This document shows positions 17,722 to 26,765 of a DNA stretch of 64,000 bases, one piece after another. A program made the position numbers and the translations under genes. The notes beneath the pieces are model-generated. The model saw only the letters and a list, made by a program, of their open reading frames with translations, was not told where the DNA came from and ran no database searches. This DNA comes from Hyphomicrobium sp. (GTDB taxonomy: Bacteria; Pseudomonadota; Alphaproteobacteria; Rhizobiales; Hyphomicrobiaceae): the NCBI GenBank assembly GCA_002928515.1, contig PERI01000001.1, forward strand, positions 1-64,000, in the 5' to 3' direction. The stretch's first letter is position 1; the number at the start of each line of letters is the position of its first letter.

Positions 17722-17995
17722 GCGCAAGGCTCCGCAGAGCAGAGAATGAAAATCTATGCTGGACTTTAGCCGACTGGCGATGAAGAAGCTGTTAACCGAT
17801 ACCCAGAGTGCATTGAGATGCGCATAGGTTTGAACTGAAAACCCGCGGTTGTTCGAGTTGGGCAAAGCCTGAGAAGTCCTTAGAAAAGCGTCGCAATCTG
17901 CGCAAATTGGCCTCACTGGAGCCATACTCTCTTGACGCCATCCGGCTGATGGGCAGAGTGCCGATCTGGGCACCAACGACGAGGGTTTTCAATTG

Positions 17996-19237
17996 ATGCG
18001 GGTTCTGGTTCTTGCCGCTGTAGGATTTCTATTGAGTGTTCCAGTGAGCGTGCGTCACGCTCAGGCAGAGGTTGCGCCTCCACCGCCTGCGAACAAACGC
18101 AATTGTAAGAACGATGTGCCGTTTCCCGCTTGGTTTGCGGATTTCAAAAAAGAAGCGATGGCCGAGGGTATCAAGGCTGGCACGATCCAGGCTGAGCTGG
18201 GTGGCATGACGCCTGACATGAGCGTTGTATCGCGTGATCGCAAGCAAGGGTTTTTCAATCAGACATTTTTGCAATTCTACGGCAAGCTGGCTACGAATAA
18301 TCGATATCAGAACGGGCGCACTCATCTGCAAAAATACGGTTCGATCTTTGATCGTGCAGAACAAGAATTTGGTGTGCCGGGCGCTGTGATTACCGGCTTT
18401 TGGGCATTGGAGAGCGATTTTGGTGTGGGCATGGGTGAGCTGCCGGTTATGCGCTCGCTATTAACGCTGGCTTGGGACTGCCGTCGCGGCGATCTATTCA
18501 GAGAAGAATTGAAAGCGGCACTCAAAATTATCGAGCTTGGATATTTGCGCGCCGATGAAATGATCGGCTCTTGGGCGGGCGAGTTAGGGCAGACGCAATT
18601 TCTTCCACGCCACTATCTGAATTACGCTCTTGATTACGATAATGACGGCCGTCGCGATTTGATGCGTGATATCCCTGACATCATCGGATCGACGGCCAAT
18701 TTCATCGGAAAGTTGGGTTGGCGTCGCGGTGAGCCTTGGCTGGAACAAGTCAAGCTCACTCAAGACCTCGAATGGGATCAGGCAGATCTCGCCATCGAGC
18801 ATCCGCGTTCACAATGGGCGGCTTGGGGGGTCACCGGTTTATCGGGCAAATTGCCTGCGGACACTCTGCCTGCATCGTTGCTTTTACCGATGGGTCGCAC
18901 TGGCCCTGCATTCCTCGCTTATCCGAATTTCCGCGTATATCTGCAATGGAACCAGTCTCTCACTTACGCGACCACGGCTGCACACTTGGCGTCACGCATC
19001 GCGGGGGCGCCGCAAATGGCGCGCGGCAATAGTGCTGAGATCGAAACACTCAGCTACGAGCAACTCAAAGAGTTGCAGATTCTTCTGACGCGGCTCGGCT
19101 ATGATGTCGGGGAAGCTGACGGTAAGCTTGGTGCTGGAACGCGCAAGGCTGTTAAAGCCATGCAACAAAAGTTCGGGTTGCCTGCCGACAGCTATCCGAC
19201 AACTGAGCTTCTGAATGCGGTGCGCGGGCGTAGCTAA
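17996..19237 (+). CDS. Lytic murein transglycosylase (MltB/SLT_2 type) with peptidoglycan-binding domain
   Basis: This 413-residue periplasmic enzyme cleaves murein with formation of 1,6-anhydro-muramic ends. A signal peptide covers residues 1-24. The SLT_2 catalytic domain carries the glutamate in WALESDFGVG and the GELGQTQFLP segment typical of MltB-like enzymes. A C-terminal PG_binding_1 domain follows (LQILLTRLGYDVGEADGKLGAGT). ATG 17996 has GAGGG upstream; a TTG one codon earlier is the only nearby alternative. There is no lipobox cysteine, so it is soluble rather than a lipoprotein. Confidence 0.95.
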   Translation: MRVLVLAAVGFLLSVPVSVRHAQAEVAPPPPANKRNCKNDVPFPAWFADFKKEAMAEGIKAGTIQAELGGMTPDMSVVSRDRKQGFFNQTFLQFYGKLATNNRYQNGRTHLQKYGSIFDRAEQEFGVPGAVITGFWALESDFGVGMGELPVMRSLLTLAWDCRRGDLFREELKAALKIIELGYLRADEMIGSWAGELGQTQFLPRHYLNYALDYDNDGRRDLMRDIPDIIGSTANFIGKLGWRRGEPWLEQVKLTQDLEWDQADLAIEHPRSQWAAWGVTGLSGKLPADTLPASLLLPMGRTGPAFLAYPNFRVYLQWNQSLTYATTAAHLASRIAGAPQMARGNSAEIETLSYEQLKELQILLTRLGYDVGEADGKLGAGTRKAVKAMQQKFGLPADSYPTTELLNAVRGRS

Positions 19238-19259
19238 GAGAGTGCATGAAAATTTTATG

Positions 19260-19295
19260 GCGGTCGCGCTTTGGTGGGCGGCCGCTAATTTTTTC
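19260..19295 (+). terminator. Probable intrinsic terminator
   Basis: GCGGTCGC pairs with GCGGCCGC (one G-T wobble) around a 10-base loop, followed by TAATTTTTTC, just after the transglycosylase stop. On the other strand it may also stop NDH-2 transcripts. Confidence 0.6.
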
Positions 19296-19306
19296 TGACT
19301 AGGCCA

Positions 19307-20683
19307 TCAATGCAATTTGACTTGTGGCTCGGTGCGCCGCGTCAATAGTCGCGACAGAGTGTCGAGCGTGACTTTGATCGGGCCGTGCAGCGCCATCTCG
19401 TGCATCTTGTAGAGCGAGCGGTACATCATTTTGGCTATGAAGCCCTCGATGCGCATGGACTTGCCTTGGACGAAGCCCATCAAATTTCCGAAAGTCGAGT
19501 AGTGTCCCAATGACACCAGCGAGCCGAAATCCTGATATTTGAAGGGTGCAAGGTTGGTTTCGCCTGCAATGCGGCGCGGCAGTTGCTTGACGAGATGCGA
19601 AGATTCCTGATGTGCCGTCTGTGCGCGCGGCGGCAACGGTGCCTCTTCGCCCGGCGGCACAAGATAAGCGCAATCGCCGATGGCGAACACGTTGTCGTCG
19701 AGCGTGGTCTGCAACGTCGGTTTGACGATCAGCATATTGTTGCGGCTGACTTCCAAACCGTCGAGCTTTGCCAGAACATCTGGCCCTTTGACGCCTGCGG
19801 CCCAAACGACAAGTTCAGAAGGCACAAATTCTCCGCTCGCCAGCTTGACGCCGTCTGCTGTGACTTCTGTGACCATAGCGTTGGTGCGAATATCTACGCC
19901 GAGGCCACTCAGGACGTTTGTGACGGCGTCTGCCATGCGCTCGGGCAATGCAGTCAGGATGCGCGGGGCAGCCTCGATCAATGTGATCTTAATGTCTTTC
20001 TCAGGATTGATCTTGTCGAGGCCGAAGGCGACGAGGCCGCGCAAACTCGAATGGAGTTCTGCCGATAATTCCGTGCCGGTCGCGCCAGCACCGACGATGG
20101 CGACGTGTAACTGTCCCGGCCGGACCGGACCTGGTTGAGAGTTAGCGCGCACGCATGCGTTGAGAAGTCGGCGATTGAAGCGTTCGGCCTGTTCAGGCGT
20201 GTCAAGCATGACTGCGTTCTGATAGACACCTGGTGTGCCGAATGCGTTCGATACGCTGCCGACGGCGACCACCAATGTGTCGTAAGGTATCCAGCGATCC
20301 GGCGTTATTTGGCGTCCGTCTTCGTCGGCGGTGGCTGCCAGATGCACCCGCTTGGCTGTGCGGTCGATGCCGATCATTTCGCCATAGCGATATTTGAAAC
20401 CGTGCCAGTGGCCTTGCGCTTGATATTCGAGTTCGTGGCGGCCGGTATCCATGCTGCCAGCAGCAATCTCGTGCAGCAGCGGCTTCCAGATGTGAGTACG
20501 CGCTTTATCGACGAGCGTGATGTGGGCCTTCTTCTTGCGACCCATCTTTCGACCGAGCTGGGTTGCAAGTTCGAGCCCGCCTGCGCCTCCGCCGACAATG
20601 ACGATGTGATGCAAGTCACCTTGGCGCGCAACGATCAATGGCGGGACTTCTGAAGCGGAGGGGCTGGGTAAATGATCGGTCAT
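19307..20683 (-). CDS. ndh: Type II NADH:quinone oxidoreductase (NDH-2)
   Basis: A 458-residue single-subunit flavoprotein that passes electrons from NADH to quinone without pumping protons, on the cytoplasmic face of the membrane. The FAD site is IVGGGAGGLELA near residue 30, the NADH site is VAIVGAGATGTELSAEL near 170, and the second FAD motif is NVFAIGDCAYL. The C-terminal region (GFVQGKSMRIEGFIAKMMYRSL) is the amphipathic membrane anchor. ATG 20683 fits the family start; the frame extends 11 codons further. Single gene. Confidence 0.94.
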   Translation of the reverse strand: MTDHLPSPSASEVPPLIVARQGDLHHIVIVGGGAGGLELATQLGRKMGRKKKAHITLVDKARTHIWKPLLHEIAAGSMDTGRHELEYQAQGHWHGFKYRYGEMIGIDRTAKRVHLAATADEDGRQITPDRWIPYDTLVVAVGSVSNAFGTPGVYQNAVMLDTPEQAERFNRRLLNACVRANSQPGPVRPGQLHVAIVGAGATGTELSAELHSSLRGLVAFGLDKINPEKDIKITLIEAAPRILTALPERMADAVTNVLSGLGVDIRTNAMVTEVTADGVKLASGEFVPSELVVWAAGVKGPDVLAKLDGLEVSRNNMLIVKPTLQTTLDDNVFAIGDCAYLVPPGEEAPLPPRAQTAHQESSHLVKQLPRRIAGETNLAPFKYQDFGSLVSLGHYSTFGNLMGFVQGKSMRIEGFIAKMMYRSLYKMHEMALHGPIKVTLDTLSRLLTRRTEPQVKLH

Positions 20684-20743
20684 GGCATATGTCCATCCGC
20701 GCATATCGGTGCGCATTGATCGGCCGCAAAGCGTAACGCGAGT

Positions 20744-23176
20744 TTATCCGCGAATCTCGCCGCCGGTTGCCTTTTTTACCTCTGCAATGACTTTATCCGC
20801 GATCCCTTCAATCGCCGCATCCGTGAGGGTTTCCGTCGCAGGCTGGAGCGTTATCGCGATGGCGACTGATTTTTTGCCTTCAAGCGCTAAGCTGCCACCT
20901 TCAAAAATGTCGAACACACTGACGGACTGGATGAGAGCTTTGTCGGCTGCCATCGCAGCCTTGATGACATCGGCTGCTGCTACATCTTTTTTGACCACAA
21001 AAGCGAAATCGCGCGTGACAGGCAGCAGATCGGACGCCGCAAGCGCTGGTTTAGCGCGTGTTTTCTTTTTCTCGGGCGGAAGCGCGTCGAGGAAGATTTC
21101 GAATGCTGCGACTGGGGCCTCGACGTCGAGCGTTGCCAAGGTCGCTGGATGGACTTCTCCGAAATGAGCCAGCACGGTTTTGGGACCAAGCCGAAGGGTG
21201 CCAGAGCGGCCAGGGTGATACCACGAGGGCGCATCGCGCGTGATTTGAGCTTTAGCGGGATCCATACCAAGTGCAGTCAACGCTGCATAAACGTCGGCTT
21301 TGACATCGTAAACGTTCACAGAGTCGGCTGGTCCATCCCAGTGACGGCCGGAGCCTTTCAGTTGTGCGGTTCCCGCGCGAACGCCTGCGGCGCTCATGTA
21401 TTGGTCATCGGGCTTTTCGCCACGATAGGCTTGCCCGAGCTCAAAGAGTGCGACGTCAGCGGCTGCGCGATTACGGTTACGGGTGACTGCTGTCAGCAGT
21501 CCTGGCAGCAAGCCGGGGCGCATTGAGGATAATTCGCTGGAAATCGGGTTGGCGAGTTCGAGGGCGTCGGAGCCGCCGCCGAAGTGGCGGGCAGCATCTC
21601 GCGTGATGAATGACCACGTCACCGCTTCAACGAAGCCGCGGGCGGCAAGCAAGCGGCGCGTTCGGCGTGCACGCTTTTGTTTATCGGTCAGCACGGCGCG
21701 TGTTACGCCGTGTTGACGTGGAAGCGGTGTTGCTGGCACGCGATCCATACCGGCAATGCGGACGACTTCTTCGACGAGATCGGCTGAGCCGTGCACGTCA
21801 GGTCGCCAGGTCGGCACTGTGATTTTTGCTGCATTGGCTGGGCCGTCGATTTTGAAGCCGAGCTTTTCAAGTGTCGTTTTGATTTCAGCTTGCGACAGCT
21901 TGAGACCGGTGAGCTTTTCAACGCGGGCGAAATCGAAGGCGATGACGCGCGCGTCGATGGGTTCTTTGCCAGCGATCTTAGCTTTGGTTGGCGTGCCGCC
22001 GCATAATTTCAAAATCATGTCGGTGGCAAGGTCGAGGCCCGGCATGACGGAGGCTGGATCGACGCCGCGTTCGAAGCGATAGCGTGCGTCCGTCATCAAT
22101 CCTGTTTTGCGACCCGTCGCGGCCGTGCGCAGCGGATCGAAATAGGCGCTTTCGATGAGAACGTTTGTCGTGGCTTCGGTGGAGCCCGATGGTTCTCCGC
22201 CCATGATACCGCCAAAGCCTAAAGGTCCGCTGTCATCGGCGATTACGCACATGGTGGTATCGACTGCGTGGTCTTTGCCATCGAGACCGAGAAATTGCTC
22301 GCCCGTTTTGCCGAGGCGTGCGCGCACTGCACCTTGCAGTTTGTCGGCGTCATAGACGTGCAGTGGACGACCGCGATCGAGAGAGATGTAATTGGTGACA
22401 TCGACGAGCGCGTTGATCGGGCGCTGGCCGACCGCCTTCAAGCGTGCCTGCATCCAAGCGGGGGATGGCCCGTTCTTGACGCCGCGCACCACGCGCCCCG
22501 CAAATACGGGGCAAGCGGTTGCCGTGTCAGCGGAGAAGTCGAGTTTGATGTCGATGGGGCAAGCGTCTTTGCCTTCAACGGTGCCGAGCTTGGGTTCGGC
22601 TTTGAGTGTGCCAAGTCCTGCTGCTGCAAGATCGCGTGCAATACCGCGAACGCCGGTGCAGTCGGGGCGATTTGGTGTCAGTTTAACTTCGAACACCGGA
22701 TCGTTGAGGCCAGCGGCATCGACGTAGCTCTGGCCAATTTGATTGGCGAATGACTCTGGTAGATCGATAATGCCGTCGCTGTCATCGGCCAGTTCGAGTT
22801 CGGCCGATGAACACATCATGCCATTCGAGACGACGCCGCGGACGGGCTTTTTCTCCAGCGTGATTTTGGAGCCGGGAATGTAGGTGCCGAGTGGGGCAAA
22901 TACCGCCAGCATACCGGCACGCGCGTTGGGCGCGCCGCACACGACTTCCATCAGCGGTTGGCCTTTGGCCACTTCGACTTGCACGATTTGCAGCTTATCG
23001 GCGTTGGGATGCTTTTTGGCTTCGACAATGCGTGCAACCGTGAATGCGCCGAGCTTTGCGCCGGCATCTTCGACGCCTTCGACTTCCAGGCCGATGGCCG
23101 ACAGCTTGGTCGATAGCTCATCGACGGACGACGTCGTGTCGAGATGATCCTTGAGCCAGGAGAGTGTGAACTTCAT
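20744..23176 (-). CDS. pheT: Phenylalanine-tRNA ligase beta subunit
   Basis: An 810-residue beta chain of the alpha2-beta2 synthetase. Domains in order: an N-terminal tRNA-binding EMAP-like OB fold (AFTVARIVEAKKHPNADKL), B3/B4 editing region, B5 DNA-binding-like fold, the catalytic-like core, and the C-terminal FDX-ACB anticodon-binding domain (DLLPVTRDFAFVVKKDV). Length is typical. It starts 10 bases after pheS, so the two are translated from one mRNA. Confidence 0.98.
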   Translation of the reverse strand: MKFTLSWLKDHLDTTSSVDELSTKLSAIGLEVEGVEDAGAKLGAFTVARIVEAKKHPNADKLQIVQVEVAKGQPLMEVVCGAPNARAGMLAVFAPLGTYIPGSKITLEKKPVRGVVSNGMMCSSAELELADDSDGIIDLPESFANQIGQSYVDAAGLNDPVFEVKLTPNRPDCTGVRGIARDLAAAGLGTLKAEPKLGTVEGKDACPIDIKLDFSADTATACPVFAGRVVRGVKNGPSPAWMQARLKAVGQRPINALVDVTNYISLDRGRPLHVYDADKLQGAVRARLGKTGEQFLGLDGKDHAVDTTMCVIADDSGPLGFGGIMGGEPSGSTEATTNVLIESAYFDPLRTAATGRKTGLMTDARYRFERGVDPASVMPGLDLATDMILKLCGGTPTKAKIAGKEPIDARVIAFDFARVEKLTGLKLSQAEIKTTLEKLGFKIDGPANAAKITVPTWRPDVHGSADLVEEVVRIAGMDRVPATPLPRQHGVTRAVLTDKQKRARRTRRLLAARGFVEAVTWSFITRDAARHFGGGSDALELANPISSELSSMRPGLLPGLLTAVTRNRNRAAADVALFELGQAYRGEKPDDQYMSAAGVRAGTAQLKGSGRHWDGPADSVNVYDVKADVYAALTALGMDPAKAQITRDAPSWYHPGRSGTLRLGPKTVLAHFGEVHPATLATLDVEAPVAAFEIFLDALPPEKKKTRAKPALAASDLLPVTRDFAFVVKKDVAAADVIKAAMAADKALIQSVSVFDIFEGGSLALEGKKSVAIAITLQPATETLTDAAIEGIADKVIAEVKKATGGEIRG

Positions 23177-23186
23177 TTATGTTTCC

Positions 23187-24266
23187 TCAGCTCGATAGGC
23201 CGCCGCCGAGGGTCGGCACGTCAAGCACGCCGAAGCCGTAGTGGCGCAGCCATTTCAAGTCGCCAGAGAAGAACGCGCGCAAATCCGGGATGCCGTATTT
23301 CAACATCGTCAATCGGTCGAGGCCCATGCCGAATGCGAAACCTTGATACTTGTCAGGATCAAGCCCGCAATTGCGCAGCACGTTGGGATGCACCATTCCG
23401 CAGCCGAGAATCTCCAGCCATTGGCCCGGTTTGCCGATGGCTTCTGCGCCGATATCTACTTCCATGGACGGTTCGGTGAATGGGAAGTGGGATGCGCGAA
23501 ACCGCATTTTCACTTCATCGACTTCGAAGAAAGCTTTGCAGAATTCCTCCAAAACCCATTTCAAATGTCCCATATGGGTCGTCTCGTCGATGACGAGGCC
23601 TTCGATCTGGTGGAACATGGGTGTGTGCGTTTGATCTGAATCACAGCGATAGACGCGACCCGGCGCGATAATGCGGATCGGTGGCTTTTGCGTGGACATC
23701 GTTCGGATTTGAACGGGACTCGTATGTGTGCGCAGCAACAATCTCGTTCCGTCGCTGCCCGGCGAGAAATAGAACGTGTCGTGGTCCTGGCGCGCTGGAT
23801 GTTCGGCGGGAATGTTCAGCTTGTCGAAGTTCATGGCGTCGGTTTCGATATCCGGGCCTTCTGCGACAGCGAACCCCATATCTGCGAAAATTTCGATCAC
23901 CTCATCCAGCACTTGGCTGACGGGATGGATGCGCCCTTCCGCGACCGGGCCAAGGCGGACCGGCAATGTCACGTCGGCGCGTTCTGTGTTCAGACGTTCG
24001 TTGAGGGCTGAGGCTTCCAGCACACTTTTGCGCGCGTCGAGAGCGGCACTTACGGCACTCTTTAAAATATTCACTGCTGCGCCGAAGGTTTTCTTTTCTT
24101 CGACGGGGAGTGCGCCCAAGCGGCTCATCAATTCGGAGACGCGGCCCTTTTTGCCAAGCGCCGATACGCGAACAGCTTCGAGGGCTGGCAAATCGCCCGC
24201 GCTCGAAATTTCATGGAGCAATTCATTTTCAAGCGTTGTCAGATCAACGGAAGCTGGAACGCTCAT
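23187..24266 (-). CDS. pheS: Phenylalanine-tRNA ligase alpha subunit
   Basis: The 359-residue catalytic subunit. An N-terminal coiled coil (residues 1-90) binds tRNA-Phe. The class II core shows motif 2 ([26 protein letters not shown]) and motif 3 ([22 protein letters not shown]). It activates phenylalanine and transfers it to tRNA together with PheT. It sits 162 bases downstream of rplT, with a REP-like palindrome in between, in the usual rpmI-rplT-pheS-pheT order. Confidence 0.98.
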   Translation of the reverse strand: MSVPASVDLTTLENELLHEISSAGDLPALEAVRVSALGKKGRVSELMSRLGALPVEEKKTFGAAVNILKSAVSAALDARKSVLEASALNERLNTERADVTLPVRLGPVAEGRIHPVSQVLDEVIEIFADMGFAVAEGPDIETDAMNFDKLNIPAEHPARQDHDTFYFSPGSDGTRLLLRTHTSPVQIRTMSTQKPPIRIIAPGRVYRCDSDQTHTPMFHQIEGLVIDETTHMGHLKWVLEEFCKAFFEVDEVKMRFRASHFPFTEPSMEVDIGAEAIGKPGQWLEILGCGMVHPNVLRNCGLDPDKYQGFAFGMGLDRLTMLKYGIPDLRAFFSGDLKWLRHYGFGVLDVPTLGGGLSS

Positions 24267-24345
24267 GGGCTATCTCACTTTCATCACCTGCTGCCACGCA
24301 AAGCCATGTGCATCGCAGGCGGCGCGAAGATTGCAGCGGAACTGG

Positions 24346-24366
24346 CCCTCGGGACAAGCCCGAGGG
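24346..24366. repeat. REP-like palindrome between rplT and pheS
   Basis: CCCTCGGG-ACAAG-CCCGAGGG is a perfect 8-bp inverted repeat followed by TGACA. It has no T-run and resembles the short dispersed CCTCGGG/CCCGAGG intergenic palindromes found in many alphaproteobacterial genomes. I saw no second intergenic copy of the same element in this window. It may also act as an mRNA stem between rplT and pheS. Confidence 0.6.
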
Positions 24367-24428
24367 TGACATTTGTGGAGATCCGTCAACTGTGATCGAA
24401 CGAACGATGTTGATCAAGGAGAGATGGC

Positions 24429-24824
24429 TTAAGCCGCTTTCTTGACTTGATCGGCTTTGGCAACTGGTGAGCTGGCTGCCTTCGATGCTTGATCGACCAG
24501 GGCTTTGAAGCCCGTTGGATCGTTGATCGCGATATCCGACAAAATTTTGCGATCGACTTCGAGGCCGAGATTCGAGAGGCCGTTGATAAATCGGCCGTAG
24601 GTCATGCCGTGCTCGCGAACAGCCGCGTTGATACGCTGAATCCATAGCGCTCGGAAATTGCGCTTGCGACGCTTGCGGTCGCGATAAGCATACTGCTGCG
24701 ATTTCTCGACGGCCTGTTTGGCAACGCGAATGGTATTCTTGCGACGGCCGTAAAAGCCTTTCGCGGCTTTGAGAACTTTTTTGTGCTTGGCGTGGGCGGT
24801 AACGCCCCGTTTGACGCGGGCCAT
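24429..24824 (-). CDS. rplT: 50S ribosomal protein L20
   Basis: 131 residues with the family signature [27 protein letters not shown] at the start and [18 protein letters not shown] later. L20 binds 23S rRNA early in 50S assembly. A GAGGAGCAACC-type ribosome site precedes the ATG. It lies 105 bases after rpmI. The C-terminal tail (about 15 Ala/Lys-rich residues) is slightly longer than in E. coli, as is common in alphaproteobacteria. Confidence 0.99.
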   Translation of the reverse strand: MARVKRGVTAHAKHKKVLKAAKGFYGRRKNTIRVAKQAVEKSQQYAYRDRKRRKRNFRALWIQRINAAVREHGMTYGRFINGLSNLGLEVDRKILSDIAINDPTGFKALVDQASKAASSPVAKADQVKKAA

Positions 24825-24929
24825 GGGAGGTTGCTCCTCAGAGTTAGAACTTCAAAATGATGGAAGCGATGAGATTTAAGTTTCCGCGTGCTTTCGCCAG
24901 GAGGCGTCAGCGCACGAGGCTTTAAAAAC

Positions 24930-25130
24930 TCAGCGCGCGTAGGGCATGTATTTTTTGACGATCTTGGCGTCAGAGTCGTTCAGCACTCCGGTGCCGCGCG
25001 CCTTCTGCACAAACTTCGCCGTGCGTTTGATCATGCCGTGACGTTTGCCAGCCTGACCGGCTTTGACTTTGCCAGTGGCGGTCATCTTGAAGCGCTTCTT
25101 CGCGCCGCTCTTGGTTTTCATTTTAGGCAT
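24930..25130 (-). CDS. rpmI: 50S ribosomal protein L35
   Basis: 66 residues, beginning [21 protein letters not shown] and ending VKKYMPYAR, the typical L35 frame. It heads the rpmI-rplT-pheST operon here. infC, which usually precedes rpmI, is 7.6 kb away on the same strand. Confidence 0.98.
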   Translation of the reverse strand: MPKMKTKSGAKKRFKMTATGKVKAGQAGKRHGMIKRTAKFVQKARGTGVLNDSDAKIVKKYMPYAR

Positions 25131-25761
25131 TTTGCTCGTGTCCTTTATTCGCTCACGGGCCGCACCGATCCAACGCTACCGCGTTTGATCTGTCCCTTTG
25201 CGGAGGCCGCGCTGTTGCGAATTGAAACTGCCTCGCGGCTCCAGGCATTTGCCGGAGTGCGCTATGGCGAGCTTCAAGGCGCTGCGTGCCCAGGTTCGTT
25301 GCCAAACCTAAGTGCGGGCTGATTGAGGCGGCCCGCACTCTCGGTCGTCCGAAGACGGCCGGTCCTGCGAAGGGATGCTTTTTGCGGTTTCCGCTGATTT
25401 ATCAAAAGCATAAGAGCCGCCACGGCATGCCTCGCCGGGCGGCTCTGGACGGGGTTATAGGGGTAAGCGGCCAGAAAGGGAAGGGGGATGTGTTGGCTCA
25501 CAGATGCGGCAGACGCCGCAGTCATAGTCCACTCTGGCGGCACTTGAGGGCTGGTCCCCTTGCCTATGCTTATCTTTACACAAGTTTACGGCGCAACACG
25601 TAAAGGCTCTAACGACGGGAGGTCGTTATGCAGAATAAGCTGAGTGTCCTTCTTGCAGGTCTTTTTTTGAATTTTAACTTTTAACTTCGGCTGCACTGCC
25701 TCTGCATAATTAGTCACGGCTCAAAAGTGCCGCCATCAACGTCGTAGATTTCTCAGTCCCA
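25131..25761. other. Long leader/intergenic region upstream of rpmI
   Basis: About 630 bases with no large gene. It should contain the rpmI operon promoter and leader. A 9-bp inverted repeat (AGAGCCGCC/GGCGGCTCT, 25413-25446) is followed on the minus strand by TATGCTTTTG, making it a weak terminator or leader stem. A second repeat, TTATGCAGA (25626-25634) and TCTGCATAA (25701-25709), flanks a small plus-strand reading frame described separately. Confidence 0.5.
25628..25684 (+). CDS. Candidate 18-residue peptide
   Basis: The frame ATG 25628 to TAA 25684 encodes an 18-residue hydrophobic peptide (MQNKLSVLLAGLFLNFNF). GGGAGG lies five bases before the ATG, an unusually good ribosome site for an otherwise empty region. 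A 9-bp inverted repeat encloses the frame. Three of the last six codons are Phe, but the pheST operon runs in the opposite direction, so it cannot be its attenuation leader. It could be a small membrane peptide or chance. Confidence 0.3.
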   Translation: MQNKLSVLLAGLFLNFNF

Positions 25762-26640
25762 TCAATCGTTTTCGTGGCAGCCTTCTTGCGGGTTCCAGCC
25801 CATGCCGGGTTTGCAGCCTTTCTTGATGGCTTCGATCTGCCATGATGGGCGCTGCGCTTGTTGCTTGGGCGCTTGATAGCCCTGCACGCATGTATTGCCC
25901 TTCAAGCGATAGCCAGGTCCGCAATGGGTCGCGGCATCGCGTTTTTTGACGCATCGGCCGTCGATGCGAATGCTGCTGCGACCGCATCCTTTCTGTTCTT
26001 GTTTCGCTTCGCGTTGTGTCGCGCGTTTGCTTTCGACTTTGCGCTGGGGTTGGGCACGTTGGGGTTGGGCTGGGCAGGTTTGGAAGATATCCGGGCGTTC
26101 CGGTCCGGTTGCGCACAGAATGCCGCCCCACTTGTAGCCAGTTTGTCCATCGCGGAAGGCGATTTTGAACCAAGGATAGCCGTTTTCCATCACGTCTGAG
26201 CGACCCATGAGCGTGATGCGCTCGCCTTCCTTCAAGCTCTCGACTTGGCGATAATCTCTGCCAGGGCCTGAGCGAACTATGCCGCCCCATGAGCCCGCTT
26301 CCGTTGGATAGTCATCGGCAGGCGGAGACGGTGGAGGTGCTGTCGCTGTTGGAGCGGCAGGAGCTGAGGCAGGTGTGTCGGCAGCCAGCTTTTTGACGTA
26401 GGCGCGCGCCAAGTCTGCGCGAAAGCCGGTCGAATAATTCGATAGAAATGCGTCCCAAGCTTCGACGGTGCCCAATTCTTTAGCGGCCTCGAAGGCTTCC
26501 TTCTCGGTCGCGTCATTGGATTGTGCGTGTGCACCATCGTGTTGCCAACTGATGGATGAGCCGATGTCGATGCTCGGCGCAATGAGGGCTGCTGCGCACA
26601 ATGCGATACGCTGTGCACAGGTCCAATACTTCACCGGCAT
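25762..26640 (-). CDS. Secreted SH3-domain protein with cysteine-containing C-terminal repeats
   Basis: This 292-residue exported protein has a long signal region (cleavage near AHAQS, about residue 40), an Ala-rich helical segment resembling caspase-associated repeats (EAFEAAKELGTVEAWDAFLSNY), and a Pro-rich linker. A bacterial SH3-like domain follows (about 115-180: GGIVRSGPGRDYRQVESLKEGERITLM ... YPWFKIAFRDGQTGYKWGGILC). Three short Cys motifs close the protein (CGRSSIRIDGRCV, CGPGYRLKGNTCV, CKPGMGWNPQEGC). Likely periplasmic and possibly murein-binding; the exact role is unknown. Single gene. Confidence 0.75.
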   Translation of the reverse strand: MPVKYWTCAQRIALCAAALIAPSIDIGSSISWQHDGAHAQSNDATEKEAFEAAKELGTVEAWDAFLSNYSTGFRADLARAYVKKLAADTPASAPAAPTATAPPPSPPADDYPTEAGSWGGIVRSGPGRDYRQVESLKEGERITLMGRSDVMENGYPWFKIAFRDGQTGYKWGGILCATGPERPDIFQTCPAQPQRAQPQRKVESKRATQREAKQEQKGCGRSSIRIDGRCVKKRDAATHCGPGYRLKGNTCVQGYQAPKQQAQRPSWQIEAIKKGCKPGMGWNPQEGCHEND

Positions 26641-26765
26641 GCTTTCATTCCTTGCTTGTAATTCGCGATTTTGCGCCGACCGTACCTGTTGTTATAGGCG
26701 CGGCAAGCATAATACTGATGTGTCAGCTGCATTTTCTGGCTGCCGTGGCTGTAATACCTAAGCCG

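Noticed and set aside
25628-25684. Phe-rich peptide as attenuation leader for pheST
   Set aside because: It is on the opposite strand from pheST, so it cannot attenuate that operon.
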